Assembly: GCA_028823855.1 (NCBI GenBank)
Contig: JAPPFL010000032.1
Location: forward strand, 1-64,000
Direction: 5' to 3'
Source of the DNA: Albidovulum sp.
GTDB taxonomy: Bacteria; Pseudomonadota; Alphaproteobacteria; Rhodobacterales; Rhodobacteraceae
DNA: 64,000 bases
Positions 36,688-46,272 of this stretch are shown here, in pieces (within the stretch, counting starts at the first letter, position 1; the number at the start of each line of letters is the position of its first letter). The notes under the pieces are model-generated. The model saw nothing but the letters and a program-made list of their open reading frames with translations, did not search any database and was not told the DNA's origin. The position numbers and the translations under genes are program-made.

Positions 36688-37665
36688 ATGGAACCGCTCG
36701 CATTGAAAGAAATCAAAAACGCAGCCGATCTAGTTTACGGTTTCATGAATCCCACGCCCCAGTACGCTTGGCCTCTGCTGGAAAAAGCCGTCGGCGCGCA
36801 AATTTGGGTCAAGCACGAAAACCACACGCCGATAGGCGCGTTCAAGGTCAGAGGCGGCATCACCCTCGCGAACTGGCTTCGCAGCGAGTTTCCCGAAATT
36901 CGCGGAGTTGTATCCGCCACGAGAGGCAACCACGGTCAGAGCATTGCTCGAGCCGCGAAAGGGTTCGGTCTTGATGCCCGAATCCTGGTGCCTCTGGGAA
37001 ATTCAGCTGACAAGAACGCCGCCATGAAAGCCTTCGGCGCGGAACTGATCGAATTCGGCTCGGATTTTGACGAGGCTCGGCTGGAAGCCGAAAGAATGTC
37101 GCGCGAGGAAGATCTATTTTTGGTTCCGCCGTTCCACCGGGAGCTCGTGCGAGGCGTGGCCACCTACGGGCTAGAACTATTCAGCGAACTCCCCGACCTA
37201 GACACTGTATATGTTCCCATTGGCTGCGGATCGGGAATTTGCGGATTGATAGCCGTTCGCGATGCATTGGGACTCGATACGAAAATCGTTGGCGTCGTCG
37301 CCGAAAACGCGCCAGCAGTTAAACTTTCATATGAAGGCGGCAAGGCAACCGCGACGAATACCGCGAATACATTTGCCGATGGTATTGCAGTTAGGGTTAC
37401 TGTGCCGGAGGCATTGGAAATTTATTCCGGAGGCGCCGATAGAATTGTTTCGGTTTCCGATACGGAAATGGCCGCGGCCGTGCGGCTATACTATAGCACG
37501 ACTCACAATCTCGCCGAAGGGGCAGGAGCCGCGTCCTTGGCAGCGCTATTCAAGGAAAGGGAAAGCGCGCGCAACAAGAAAATCGCAGTTGTCTTGAGCG
37601 GCGGGAACATAGATGCCAAATGGTTTACCAAAATAATTCTTGGTGGAGTTCCGGACCCTTTATGA
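36688..37665 (+). CDS. PLP-dependent threonine/serine dehydratase family enzyme
   Basis: 325 residues of the tryptophan-synthase-beta fold type II. The PLP Lys lies in HENHTPIGAFKVRGG, the phosphate-binding Gly loop is VPIGCGSGICGLIAV, and the Asn loop is SATRGNHGQSIA. There is no C-terminal ACT domain, so it resembles catabolic or single-domain threonine dehydratases rather than feedback-regulated IlvA. It may act on threonine, serine or a hydroxy-amino acid such as a hydroxyectoine-pathway intermediate. ATG 36688 follows GGAGAACCC. Convergent with ilvE downstream. Confidence 0.88.
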   Translation: MEPLALKEIKNAADLVYGFMNPTPQYAWPLLEKAVGAQIWVKHENHTPIGAFKVRGGITLANWLRSEFPEIRGVVSATRGNHGQSIARAAKGFGLDARILVPLGNSADKNAAMKAFGAELIEFGSDFDEARLEAERMSREEDLFLVPPFHRELVRGVATYGLELFSELPDLDTVYVPIGCGSGICGLIAVRDALGLDTKIVGVVAENAPAVKLSYEGGKATATNTANTFADGIAVRVTVPEALEIYSGGADRIVSVSDTEMAAAVRLYYSTTHNLAEGAGAASLAALFKERESARNKKIAVVLSGGNIDAKWFTKIILGGVPDPL

Positions 37666-37731
37666 TTGCCCGGCACTTGCCATGCTGCGCCAATGCCATA
37701 GCTGCCGCGTTCACCGGTTCCGCCAAGGCCG

Positions 37732-38601
37732 TTAAGAGCGAACGAGCTCTTCGTAAGCACGCGCAATCTTCCGCGTTAACTCTCCTGTCTCAAACGCATA
37801 TTCGCCAATTTGCCCGACCGGCGTAACTTCAGCCGCCGTACCCGTCAGCCAGCATTGCTCGAATTCCGCCATCTCTTCCGGAAGAATGTAACGCTCATGG
37901 ATTTTAATGTTCCAGTCCCTCAATAGTTCAAGCACAGTCTGGCGGGTAATGCCGTTGAGAAAACTGTCGGGCAGCGGCGTATGCACTTCACCGTCCTTTA
38001 CAAAGAAAACATTGGCGCCTGTCGCTTCGGCGACGTAGCCTCGATAGTCCATCATCATTGAATCTGAACAGCCTTTGTTTTCGGCCTCGTGTTTGGAGAT
38101 AGTGCAGATCATGTAGAGGCCGGACGCTTTAGACTGGCATGGAATGGTCTCCGGACTTGGCCGTTTCCAACGCGAAATGTCGAGTTTGGCGCCTTTCATT
38201 TTCGCATCTCCGTAATAGGCGCCCCACTCCCATGTCGCAATCGCCATGCACACCTTGTTTGCGCGCGCCGCCACGCCCATGTCTGTTCCGCTAGAGCGCC
38301 AGGCAATCGGACGAACGTAGCAATCCTCCATTTTGTTCACGGACATGGTTGCGGCTTTCGCTTCGTCGATTTCCTCGGCCGAATAGGGGATTTCCATGTC
38401 CAGCAGCAGCCCGGACTCGATCAATCGCTCGCTGTGCTGCCTGCCCTTGAAGATTTTTCCGGAATAGGCGCGTTCGCCTTCGAAAACAGACGAACCGTAA
38501 TGCATTGCATGCGTTAATATGTGCACTTTAGCATCTCGCCACGGTACAAAGTCGCCGTTGACCCAAATATAGCCGTCGCGATTGTCGTAGGAAGCGGCCA
38601 T
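37732..38601 (-). CDS. ilvE: Branched-chain amino acid aminotransferase
   Basis: 289 residues, fold type IV PLP enzyme performing the last step of Val, Leu and Ile synthesis. Motifs are HAMHYGSSVFEGERAY at the N-terminus, the PLP Lys K158 in CQSKASGLYMICTI, the family line KHEAENKGCSDSMMMDYRGY, then VAEATGANVFFV and LNGITRQTVLEL. The ATG at 38601 has GAGGGAAAACAC in front; a longer frame starting at 38634 lacks one. Divergent from the petP-like MarR gene with face-to-face promoters. This ilvE/petP/petR order is common in alphaproteobacteria. Confidence 0.94.
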   Translation of the reverse strand: MAASYDNRDGYIWVNGDFVPWRDAKVHILTHAMHYGSSVFEGERAYSGKIFKGRQHSERLIESGLLLDMEIPYSAEEIDEAKAATMSVNKMEDCYVRPIAWRSSGTDMGVAARANKVCMAIATWEWGAYYGDAKMKGAKLDISRWKRPSPETIPCQSKASGLYMICTISKHEAENKGCSDSMMMDYRGYVAEATGANVFFVKDGEVHTPLPDSFLNGITRQTVLELLRDWNIKIHERYILPEEMAEFEQCWLTGTAAEVTPVGQIGEYAFETGELTRKIARAYEELVRS

Positions 38602-38666
38602 GTGTTTTCCCTCTCGGTAGCCGAAGAATTGCACAGAATCGCGAAATTGCGAGAACGCGGCGAATC

Positions 38667-38695
38667 TGTCTAGCGATTCGCGCTTGAAACGTCAA
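38667..38695 (-). promoter_or_regulatory. Predicted ilvE promoter
   Basis: On the minus strand TTGACG (38695-38690), a 17-base spacer, then TAGACA (38672-38667). Good sigma-70 geometry 66 bases before the ilvE ATG. Its -35 box directly abuts the -35 box of the divergent promoter. Confidence 0.5.
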
Positions 38696-38712
38696 TAAAG
38701 CTGACATATAGT
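38684..38712 (+). promoter_or_regulatory. Predicted promoter of the MarR / response regulator pair
   Basis: TTGAAA (38684-38689), 17-base spacer, TATAGT (38707-38712). A near-consensus sigma-70 promoter. Transcription would start near 38719, leaving a short leader before the ATG at 38747. Confidence 0.55.
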
Positions 38713-38746
38713 CAATCGAAAATACTTGCAAGATTTCGGCTACCGC

Positions 38747-39256
38747 ATGCGAGACGGAGGAAATTCGAAAAGAGCCGGAGGCGAGGACCTCCTGTTCTTG
38801 ACCGACGACCAGCTACGCAAGGGTATAGAAGCGATGTTTTTCGCTTACCGGGGCTTCACTTCCGACCCCGACAAGATTCTCGCGAAACACGGTTACGGAC
38901 GCGCCCATCATCGGGCAATTCATTTCATCAACAGGAATCCCGGAACCACTGTTGGCGACCTCCTGGACATTCTGGGGGTTTCCAAGCAGTCGCTAAACAG
39001 AGTCCTGCGAAAGCTTATCGACGACAGGCTCGTAGAATCCAGGGCGGGAACCAGCGACCGGAGAAAGCGACACCTGTACCTTTCCGAAGAAGGAACAAAG
39101 CTCGAAAAAGAACTTTCTTTCGCGCAGCGCCGCCGCATGCGCGCGGCATACCGCGCGGCTGGGCCCGGGGCGGTGGCCGGATTCCGGCAAGTTCTCGAAC
39201 AGCTCATGGACCCGAGGCATAGACGCGACAATGTCGCCAAGGATTCGCTGCAATGA
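38747..39256 (+). CDS. petP: MarR family transcriptional regulator (PetP-like)
   Basis: 169 residues with a winged helix-turn-helix: GRAHHRAIHFINRNPGTTVG, then DLLDILGVSKQSLNRVLRKL, then wing DRLVESRAGTSDRRKRHLYL. Domain and neighbourhood match PetP of Rhodobacter, encoded just before the response regulator PetR and divergent from ilvE. The ATG at 38747 is chosen; an in-frame TTG at 38726 would put the start only a few bases after the predicted transcription start. The stop overlaps the next ATG by 4 bases (ATGA), so the two are coupled. Confidence 0.85.
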   Translation: MRDGGNSKRAGGEDLLFLTDDQLRKGIEAMFFAYRGFTSDPDKILAKHGYGRAHHRAIHFINRNPGTTVGDLLDILGVSKQSLNRVLRKLIDDRLVESRAGTSDRRKRHLYLSEEGTKLEKELSFAQRRRMRAAYRAAGPGAVAGFRQVLEQLMDPRHRRDNVAKDSLQ

Positions 39257-39966
39257 CATCGGCGAAGGCGAACTTGCCGCATATTTTGCTTGTCGACGAT
39301 GACGACCGAATCCGAGCCTTGCTAAAGCAATACTTTGAAACCAAGGGCTTTAGGTGCGCTACCGGTCGAAATGCGGCCGAGGCTGAACTTTTTTTGAGCG
39401 TGTTGCGATTCGACTTGATGGTACTTGACGTTATGATGCCCGGCGAAAACGGGCGAGATTTTGCCGCAAGGCTTGTCGGCAGCGGCGAAACGATGCCGAT
39501 CATCCTGCTAACGGCGCTGGGCAATACAGAGGACAAAGTCGGAGGATTGCGAGCGGGCGTCGACGACTACGTTCCTAAGCCGTGCCACCCCGAAGAACTC
39601 GTTCTCAGGATCAGGGCGATCCTCCGCCGAAGCTCCGCATCCGAACGAGAACGGCCTCAAGCTGCAATCCTGGAGTTTGGCGAATTCGTGTTCGATTCGC
39701 AAAAAGGCCGGCTTCGTCGAGGGGGTGATCACGTACACCTGACGCAGACCGACATTTCAATGTTGAATTGTTTGGCGCAAACTCCGAACGAAATCGTTCC
39801 GCGAGAGCGATTTGCAGCGATAACCGATGCCGGACCCGATAGCGATCGCGAACGAATTGTAGACGTCATGATGTCGCGGCTGAGAAAAAAAATTGAAGCG
39901 GACCCGCGCCGGCCCAGGCATATTCGCACCATCCGCGGCATCGGCTATACTCTTCAAACCAATTAG
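39253..39966 (+). CDS. petR: OmpR family response regulator (PetR-like)
   Basis: 237 residues. The receiver domain (about 10-125) has the acidic pocket DDDD at 15-18, phospho-acceptor D59 in LMVLDVMMPGENG and K109 in YVPKP. The C-terminal winged-helix domain (about 140-235) has LTQTDISMLNCLAQTPNEIV and the ending RRPRHIRTIRGIGYTL. No histidine kinase gene is adjacent, as for PetR in Rhodobacter, so it is an orphan in this window. Complete. Confidence 0.9.
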   Translation: MTSAKANLPHILLVDDDDRIRALLKQYFETKGFRCATGRNAAEAELFLSVLRFDLMVLDVMMPGENGRDFAARLVGSGETMPIILLTALGNTEDKVGGLRAGVDDYVPKPCHPEELVLRIRAILRRSSASERERPQAAILEFGEFVFDSQKGRLRRGGDHVHLTQTDISMLNCLAQTPNEIVPRERFAAITDAGPDSDRERIVDVMMSRLRKKIEADPRRPRHIRTIRGIGYTLQTN

Positions 39967-40091
39967 TGTCTCGCGGCCTGCAAATTATTCGTGTAAAGAG
40001 CCGATAGCGTCGGCAGGGCCGCCGCAGTCAAATCGACGGCGGCATCCACTCTTTAGCGGCAAAAATACCGCGTTTGGGAAATTCTCCTCAC

Positions 40092-41027
40092 ATGGTTACT
40101 GCAATTATAACTCATCCCGACTGCTTTGGGCACGAAACTCCGGCAGGCCACCCCGAGCGAACTGCTCGCCTCAAATCGGTTGCAAAGGTATTGGAAGATC
40201 CTCAGTTCGCCGAGGCGCTTCGCGTTTCCGCTCCGATATGCCCTGATGCATGCATACGCCGCGCGCATCCCGACAGATACGTGGCGAAAATTCGAGAATC
40301 CATTCCGGCATCCGGAAACGCAAGCTTAGACCCGGACACTCACGCAAGCGCGGGAACGCTCAACGCCGCATTGCGAGCAGCCGGGGCAAATGTCGAGGCC
40401 GTAGATCTAGTATTGACCGGACGCGCAAAAAATGCGTTCGCGGCCGTAAGGCCTCCCGGGCATCACGCCGAAGCCGAACGAGCTATGGGGTTTTGCTTTT
40501 TCGGCAATGCTGCGATTGGGGCTCTGCACGCCCTAGAACATTACGGATTGCAAAGAGTTGCAGTGATCGATTTTGACGTTCACCACGGCAACGGATCAAG
40601 CGATTTGCTGTGGAACGAGCCACGCGCCATGTTTGCTTCGACGCACCAGTTTCCTCTTTACCCTGGAACTGGCGACGCCAGCGAAACCGGCGCATTCGAT
40701 CAAATCGTCAATGTTCCTCTGCCGCCCGGCTCGGACGGAAGCGTATTTCGCCAAGCCATGGAGAATCTGATTTTCCCGAGAGTAAACGAATTTATGCCCG
40801 AGTTGATCATAATTTCCGCAGGATTTGACGCGCATCGGCGAGACCCTCTAGCGTCGCTCAATTTGGACGAACGGGATTTTTCTTGGGCAACTCACGCGAT
40901 TTGCGATATAGCGGACGAGCATTCAAAGGGGCGAGTGGTTTCGACGCTTGAAGGCGGATACGATCTCGTGGCACTAGCGGCATCCACGGCGGAGCATGTC
41001 AAAGCACTAATGGAGAGAAGCCGATGA
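40092..41027 (+). CDS. Histone deacetylase-like (acetoin utilization deacetylase) family protein
   Basis: 311 residues of the zinc-dependent arginase/deacetylase fold. Motifs are HPDCFGHETPAGHPERTARL, the catalytic His pair in RPPGHHAEAERAMGFC, Asp-His zinc ligands in VIDFDVHHGNGSSDLLW, and SAGFDAHRRDPL with STLEGGYDL near the end. Such bacterial enzymes deacetylate small acetylated amines or lysines. It is followed by xseB with a 4-base ATGA overlap, an arrangement typical of alphaproteobacteria. The ATG at 40092 is preferred over an upstream TTG. Confidence 0.9.
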   Translation: MVTAIITHPDCFGHETPAGHPERTARLKSVAKVLEDPQFAEALRVSAPICPDACIRRAHPDRYVAKIRESIPASGNASLDPDTHASAGTLNAALRAAGANVEAVDLVLTGRAKNAFAAVRPPGHHAEAERAMGFCFFGNAAIGALHALEHYGLQRVAVIDFDVHHGNGSSDLLWNEPRAMFASTHQFPLYPGTGDASETGAFDQIVNVPLPPGSDGSVFRQAMENLIFPRVNEFMPELIIISAGFDAHRRDPLASLNLDERDFSWATHAICDIADEHSKGRVVSTLEGGYDLVALAASTAEHVKALMERSR

Positions 41028-41266
41028 CAACCGACAATGATATTTCAAGCATGTCTTTTGAAGAAGCCCTTAAAGAGCTCGAGGAAGTCGTCACCAAGCT
41101 TGAATCCGAATACACGCCTCTTGAAGAGTCGATTCAGCTCTATGAACGCGGCAACATGCTCAAGCAGCGTTGCGAAACAACGCTCAAAGCGGCGGAGGAA
41201 AAAGTTCAGATCATCGAACATGCCGAAGGCAAGCCTATTGGTTTGCAGGACATGAACTTGCGGTAA
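41024..41266 (+). CDS. xseB: Exodeoxyribonuclease VII small subunit
   Basis: 80 residues, standard size. The helical-hairpin protein binds the large subunit XseA in single-strand exonuclease VII. Typical blocks are MSFEEALKELEEVVTKLES and YTPLEESIQLYERGNMLKQR, then CETTLKAAEEKVQII. Translationally coupled to the upstream deacetylase-like gene and followed 12 bases later by ispA. Complete. Confidence 0.94.
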   Translation: MTTDNDISSMSFEEALKELEEVVTKLESEYTPLEESIQLYERGNMLKQRCETTLKAAEEKVQIIEHAEGKPIGLQDMNLR

Positions 41267-41278
41267 ACTGGATTTCAG

Positions 41279-42148
41279 TTGTTTCTCGAACGGCTTGAAG
41301 AGTCAAAGTCGGCAATCGAAAATTGCGTTGGGGGAATACTCGGGGATTCCGTTGAGCACGAATTAGTAGACGCGATGCGCTACGCCGTCGCCGGCGGCAA
41401 AAGGATCCGCGGATTCCTCGTCATGGAAAGCAGTCGCCTTCATGGTGTTCCGGTTAACCAGGCAGTGCGCGCCGCAACAGCCGTTGAATGCCTTCATGCG
41501 TATTCTCTCGTTCATGACGACCTGCCCTGCATGGACAACGACGACCTGCGCCGGGGACGATTGACCGTACACAAGAAGTGGAACGAATCTTTAGCAGTCC
41601 TGACAGGCGATGCTTTGCAGGCGCTTGCATACCAAATACTTGCCGAACCCGAGACTTCTCCGCACCCGGAAGTGCGCGCCGAGTTGGTTCGCACCCTTGC
41701 AACGGCGGCCGGAGCGTCGGGCATGACGCTGGGTCAAGCTATGGATATTGCCGCCGAAACGGCTTCGGCGCGACCGAGTCGGGAAGACATCGAATTACTG
41801 CAGTCTCGAAAAACTGGAGCTCTCCTATGCTGGTCGGCACAGGCCGGACCCCGCCTGGCAGGCGAAGACAGCACTAGTTTGTTGAATTACGCGCACGCTC
41901 TAGGGCTTGCCTACCAGATTGCCGACGACATAGTTGATGCCGAAGGCGATCCTGCGCTAGCCGGCAAAAGGCTGCGAAAAGATGCTGATGCGGGAAAAGC
42001 TACGCTCGTTTCATTGCTAGGCCTAGAAAAGGCAAAGCAAACCGGCCGCGTGCTGGTTGATCAGGCCCGCGACGCGCTGGAACAGTATGGCGAAAGAGCG
42101 GAGGCGCTGCGCGCAGTGGCAGAGTTTGCGAACGACCGTCGCAGATAA
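41279..42148 (+). CDS. ispA: Farnesyl/geranyl diphosphate synthase
   Basis: 289 residues, trans-isoprenyl diphosphate synthase. First Asp-rich motif is HDDLPCMDNDDLRRGR (residues 79-94), second is YQIADDIVD near 212, with GGKRIRGFLV at 39-48. It condenses IPP with DMAPP or GPP for quinone, hopanoid and undecaprenyl synthesis. The start is TTG at 41279, in the same frame as xseB after its stop. In most relatives dxs follows; here the next 150 bases are non-coding and then a convergent exporter gene ends, so dxs has moved or is elsewhere. Confidence 0.93.
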   Translation: MFLERLEESKSAIENCVGGILGDSVEHELVDAMRYAVAGGKRIRGFLVMESSRLHGVPVNQAVRAATAVECLHAYSLVHDDLPCMDNDDLRRGRLTVHKKWNESLAVLTGDALQALAYQILAEPETSPHPEVRAELVRTLATAAGASGMTLGQAMDIAAETASARPSREDIELLQSRKTGALLCWSAQAGPRLAGEDSTSLLNYAHALGLAYQIADDIVDAEGDPALAGKRLRKDADAGKATLVSLLGLEKAKQTGRVLVDQARDALEQYGERAEALRAVAEFANDRRR

Positions 42149-42301
42149 TCGCGAATCTCGGACAGCTGCGTTGACTAGTGCCAAGAGTGAATTCGGCTTC
42201 ACTCCGGCGCGAAATCCATAAAGACGCGTTGACTCGGTCGAGACGCCGGCGCTGAAAACCCGAAGCAAGACCGATGAATTTGCCGCCAATCCAAAAGCAA
42301 A

Positions 42302-44134
42302 CTATTCTGCTGCGCGATCAACGCCTATGAATCCGTTCGACTGCCTATTCCAGAAAAGCGAAAACAATCCGCCCTTTGCGAGCAGTTCTCCATGGCTTCC
42401 TTGTTCAGTGACACGGCCCTGCTCAAGCACTATTATTCGGTCCATCCGCGAAATCGTCGAAAGCCGGTGCGCTATGGCAATGACTGTTTTTGTCTCCATG
42501 ACGCGTCCCAGAGCATCCTGTATCGACGCTTCAAGCGCCGAATCCAGGGCAGATGTCGCTTCATCGAGAATCAGTATCGGCGCATCTTTTAATACAGCCC
42601 TGGCTAAAGCGATGCGTTGGCGCTGGCCTCCGGATAGCTTGATTCCTCGCTCGCCCAAATAGGCGCCGTATCCCTTTCGCCCCAAATGGTCCTGCAGCCC
42701 TACGATGAATTCATGGGCTTCGGCGCTCTTCGCCGCTTCCACGACCTCTTCCCGAGTCGATTCGGGACGACCGTACTGGATATTGTCTAGCGCCGGCCTA
42801 TTAAACATTGCAGTCTCTTGGGTGACCATGGCGACGTGGCTTCTCAAGCTCTCTTGCGTAACCTCGCTTAGGTCGCAGCCGTCGATCGTGATTCTACCCG
42901 TTTCCGGCTCGTAAAGCCTCAGAAGCAATGCCGCCAGCGTCGATTTTCCCGCGCCCGACGCGCCCACGATTCCGACATGCTCGCCCGGATTGACTTTCAA
43001 ATTCACATCGACCAGACCGCCGCTCGGACGACCGTATCTGAACGAAACTGAATCGAATTCGATCTCGCCCCTCACGTTGCTGAGACTCTTTGCGCCCGGG
43101 CGATCAACTATCTTTCTGCTCTTTGCCAAGGTCCGCATGCCGTCTTCGGCTTCGCCGATATTGGAGTAAATCGCCATCAGGACAAAACTAACCCAGCCGG
43201 ACATCTGAGCGATACGAAGCGAAACCGCTCCGGTCGCCGCAATATCTCCCGCCGTAGCGGCGCCGCGCGACCAAAAAAAGAGCGCGCCTCCGACCAGTAT
43301 GACCGGAAGGAAGCCCGAAAGAGTGATAAGGCAAAAGCGGAACGAAGACGCGACCACTCCAAAATCTTGAGCCTTCAGGCGGAATCGCCGCATTGCGTCG
43401 AGCGCCGCCTTGTCTTCGTGATCGCTATGAGCGAATAGTTTGACCGTTTTGATGTTTGTGACCGTATCGACGATCTGACCGCTAAGATCGGACCTCGCGC
43501 CAGCGCGGCTGCGCGACCGCGAGCGGATAAGCGGCAAATACCACCGGATAAGAATCACGTAGCTGCCAAGCCAAATGAACAGCACAAGCGCGATCCAGAC
43601 ATTTATTGCCGTCAGCAGTAGAACCGACCCGATAAGCGACGCGACTGCAAAGGATACGACATTAATGAACTCGACAACGGTATCGGTTATGGCACGCGAA
43701 GTTTGCAGCTGCTTTTGAGCGATGCGGCCCGCGAAATCGTCGTCGAAGAATTCAACTGCCTGGCTCATCGTATGCCGATGGAGGCGAGAAAGAACCTGGG
43801 CGGAAACGTTGGGCGTAACCAAGATCGAGGACACGGCCGAGCTTGCGCCGAATACCAACGGTCGCAGCAATAGGAAAAAGGCAATGGAACCGGCGATCAG
43901 CAACAGGTTTTCCGAAAAGAGCGAATCGCGGTCGGTCATTAGGGCGCCGTCGATGACGAAGCCAAGCAGCAGGGCAGTGCAGACTTCAATCGATCCGGCG
44001 ATCATCGAAATCCCCGCGCCTATGAAAATCAGCGGGAAGGATCCCTTTAGGCACCATATATAGAATTGCGCTAGAGTATTTGGCGGAGAGCCCGATGCAT
44101 GTTCGAACGGTTCGATGAGGTCCGCGTATCTCAC
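42302..44134 (-). CDS. ABC exporter, fused membrane and ATPase domains (subunit B)
   Basis: A 610-residue MsbA/LmrA-like half-transporter. Six-helix type I exporter domain (about 30-330) followed by a nucleotide-binding domain with Walker A GASGAGKST, Q-loop MVTQETAMFNR, signature KLSGGQRQRIALARAV, Walker B ILILDEATSALDS and H-loop IAIAHRLSTI. All catalytic residues are present. It overlaps the upstream partner gene by 4 bases, and both subunits start with related DLIEPFEHA / LVDPYSPYA N-terminal tails, pointing to a heterodimer. Substrate is unknown; lipids or drugs are usual. Confidence 0.93.
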   Translation of the reverse strand: MRYADLIEPFEHASGSPPNTLAQFYIWCLKGSFPLIFIGAGISMIAGSIEVCTALLLGFVIDGALMTDRDSLFSENLLLIAGSIAFFLLLRPLVFGASSAVSSILVTPNVSAQVLSRLHRHTMSQAVEFFDDDFAGRIAQKQLQTSRAITDTVVEFINVVSFAVASLIGSVLLLTAINVWIALVLFIWLGSYVILIRWYLPLIRSRSRSRAGARSDLSGQIVDTVTNIKTVKLFAHSDHEDKAALDAMRRFRLKAQDFGVVASSFRFCLITLSGFLPVILVGGALFFWSRGAATAGDIAATGAVSLRIAQMSGWVSFVLMAIYSNIGEAEDGMRTLAKSRKIVDRPGAKSLSNVRGEIEFDSVSFRYGRPSGGLVDVNLKVNPGEHVGIVGASGAGKSTLAALLLRLYEPETGRITIDGCDLSEVTQESLRSHVAMVTQETAMFNRPALDNIQYGRPESTREEVVEAAKSAEAHEFIVGLQDHLGRKGYGAYLGERGIKLSGGQRQRIALARAVLKDAPILILDEATSALDSALEASIQDALGRVMETKTVIAIAHRLSTISRMDRIIVLEQGRVTEQGSHGELLAKGGLFSLFWNRQSNGFIGVDRAAE

Positions 44135-45975
44135 GCCGCCTCCGCTTCAATGCCCAAGAAACCGCCCGCCTGCCTGTGCCAGAATTTGGCATAAAGCCCG
44201 TTTTTCGCAAGCAGCACGGAATGGCTGCCTTCTTCGACGATCTTGCCTTCATCGAGCACGACAATCCTGTCCATGCTCGCCAAAGTAGAAAGCCGATGCG
44301 CAATCGCAATCACCGTTTTGCCTTCCATGACACGGTAGAGAGATTCCTGAATGGCGGCCTCCGATTCTGAATCCAAAGCCGATGTCGCTTCATCAAGAAG
44401 CAGGATCGGCGCGTTTTCGAGAATAACTCTTGCCAGCGCGATTCGCTGCCTTTGACCGCCGGACAGTTTCACGCCGCGTTCTCCTACGTGTGCATCGTAC
44501 CCTTTTCGACCATCTGCATCTCGCGCTTCCAAGACGAAATCATGCGCTTGCGCGCGCTTCGAGGCCAAAATCATTTCTTCTTCGGTTGCATCGCCATTGC
44601 CATAAAGGATGTTGGCGCGAATAGATCGATGGAGCAAAGAACTTTCCTGCGCTACCATACCTATCGACTTTCTCAGGCTGTCCTGAGTTACGCGGGCGAT
44701 ATCCTGCCTGTCGATCTCGATCCGACCGTACTCGATATCGTAAAATCGCAGCAACAACTTGACAAGAGTTGATTTTCCGGCTCCCGACCGCCCGACGAGA
44801 CCGACTTTTTCGCCTGGAGCGATCAAGAGATTTACTCCCGAGAGTCCCCCAATGTTCTTTCCGTAGTGGTGCGCCAAATTTTCAAATCTGATTTCTCCGT
44901 CGGTGACTATCAGGTCCGAAGCTTTCGGCTGGTCGACCAGGTCGATGGGATCTGCGATCGTTTCCAATCCCTCTTCAACGACGCCTAAAGCTCGGAAGAA
45001 CGAAGTCAAAGCCCACATGAGCCATCCGGTCATGGCGTTGACCCGCAGAGCCAATGCCACCGCGGCGGCGACCGCGCCGACAGACGTTTGCCCCTGCGAC
45101 CAAAGGACGATCGCCCATCCGCCGACGCCCACGATCAAGGCTCCGTTCAGAAATGTCAGCGCTACTTCCATCTTCGTATAGATGCGCATTTCGCGGGCGA
45201 AGACTTGGCGCGCTTTCTCTATGGACTCCTTGGCATATTGAATTTCATGGTCGTGGTAGGAATGCAGTTTTACCGAATGAATGTTCGTATAGCTGTCGAC
45301 AACCCTGCCCGTTATCGCGGAACGCGCGTCGGAAGACGCTTTCGATGCCGGACCGACACGTGCAATCGTCCATCGCATCAGGAACCCGTAAAGAACGAGC
45401 CAGGCAATCAACGGCAAAGCGAGCGAACTGTCGGAATCCGAAAGCAAAAGAATTGCTCCGCAAACGTAGGCGACCGCAAATGTCATGGCATCGAATACTT
45501 GGAAGATCGCGTCGCCGGCTGCCGGCGGTGTCTGCATGATCCGGTTCGCTATGCGCCCGGCGAAGTCATTTTCGAACCAGCCTACGGACCGGCGGAGTAC
45601 TTGGCGGTGCGCTCGCCACCGAAAAAGCGTGCCGTAGTTGGGAAGTATGCCGTTGTTGAGTATTCCGAGAGTTAAAATTTGCACCATTGGCCGAAACGCG
45701 AGCAAGAAAACCACAATGAAAACAAGTTCCAGGCCGTATTGGGCCCAGAAATTTCCGGTTTCGGCTTCCGCTAGCAAATCAACGACTCGTCCCATGTAGT
45801 AGATCAAGCCGACTTCGACCAAAGCGGTAAGCGTCGAGAAAATTGCCGCAATTATAAAGACTTTGAAAAACGGCCTGGAATAGTCCAGCAAGAACGGAAT
45901 GAGTCTGCGCGGAGGCGCGTCGGTTTCGGCATATGGCGAATACGGATCGACCAAGTTTTCAAAAAATCTAAACAT
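44131..45975 (-). CDS. ABC exporter, fused membrane and ATPase domains (subunit A)
   Basis: A 614-residue partner of the preceding exporter gene. Membrane domain about 35-340, then NBD with Walker A GRSGAGKST, Q-loop MVAQESSLLHR, signature KLSGGQRQRIALARVI, Walker B ILLLDEATSALDS and IAIAHRLSTL. Both ATP sites look competent, so no degenerate site as in some heterodimers. First gene of a two-gene operon. The 300 bases upstream to the cca gene presumably hold its promoter. Confidence 0.93.
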   Translation of the reverse strand: MFRFFENLVDPYSPYAETDAPPRRLIPFLLDYSRPFFKVFIIAAIFSTLTALVEVGLIYYMGRVVDLLAEAETGNFWAQYGLELVFIVVFLLAFRPMVQILTLGILNNGILPNYGTLFRWRAHRQVLRRSVGWFENDFAGRIANRIMQTPPAAGDAIFQVFDAMTFAVAYVCGAILLLSDSDSSLALPLIAWLVLYGFLMRWTIARVGPASKASSDARSAITGRVVDSYTNIHSVKLHSYHDHEIQYAKESIEKARQVFAREMRIYTKMEVALTFLNGALIVGVGGWAIVLWSQGQTSVGAVAAAVALALRVNAMTGWLMWALTSFFRALGVVEEGLETIADPIDLVDQPKASDLIVTDGEIRFENLAHHYGKNIGGLSGVNLLIAPGEKVGLVGRSGAGKSTLVKLLLRFYDIEYGRIEIDRQDIARVTQDSLRKSIGMVAQESSLLHRSIRANILYGNGDATEEEMILASKRAQAHDFVLEARDADGRKGYDAHVGERGVKLSGGQRQRIALARVILENAPILLLDEATSALDSESEAAIQESLYRVMEGKTVIAIAHRLSTLASMDRIVVLDEGKIVEEGSHSVLLAKNGLYAKFWHRQAGGFLGIEAEAA

Positions 45976-46272
45976 TTTCCATCAGCTCCGACGCGCGGAA
46001 ACGAATTCGCGTTTTCGGATTCGCGTGTGCGACCCGTCGAATTCCAAGGAAACCATTCGGTCGACAATTGCAACATTCTTGAAATCTACTCTCCGAGAAG
46101 CACCCGGTTTTCGTTCGAGTCCCAATCGTTCGGACTAAATTGAGCGGCAACTAAATCGACGGCTTAATTCGAAATGCGGTCAAGCCGCGGCATCAGGCCG
46201 GTCCGAGTGATTTCCCCGCCTTGAATATTCGCGATTCTTGCAACTGACGGCTAGCGATCGCGCGATTCTATA

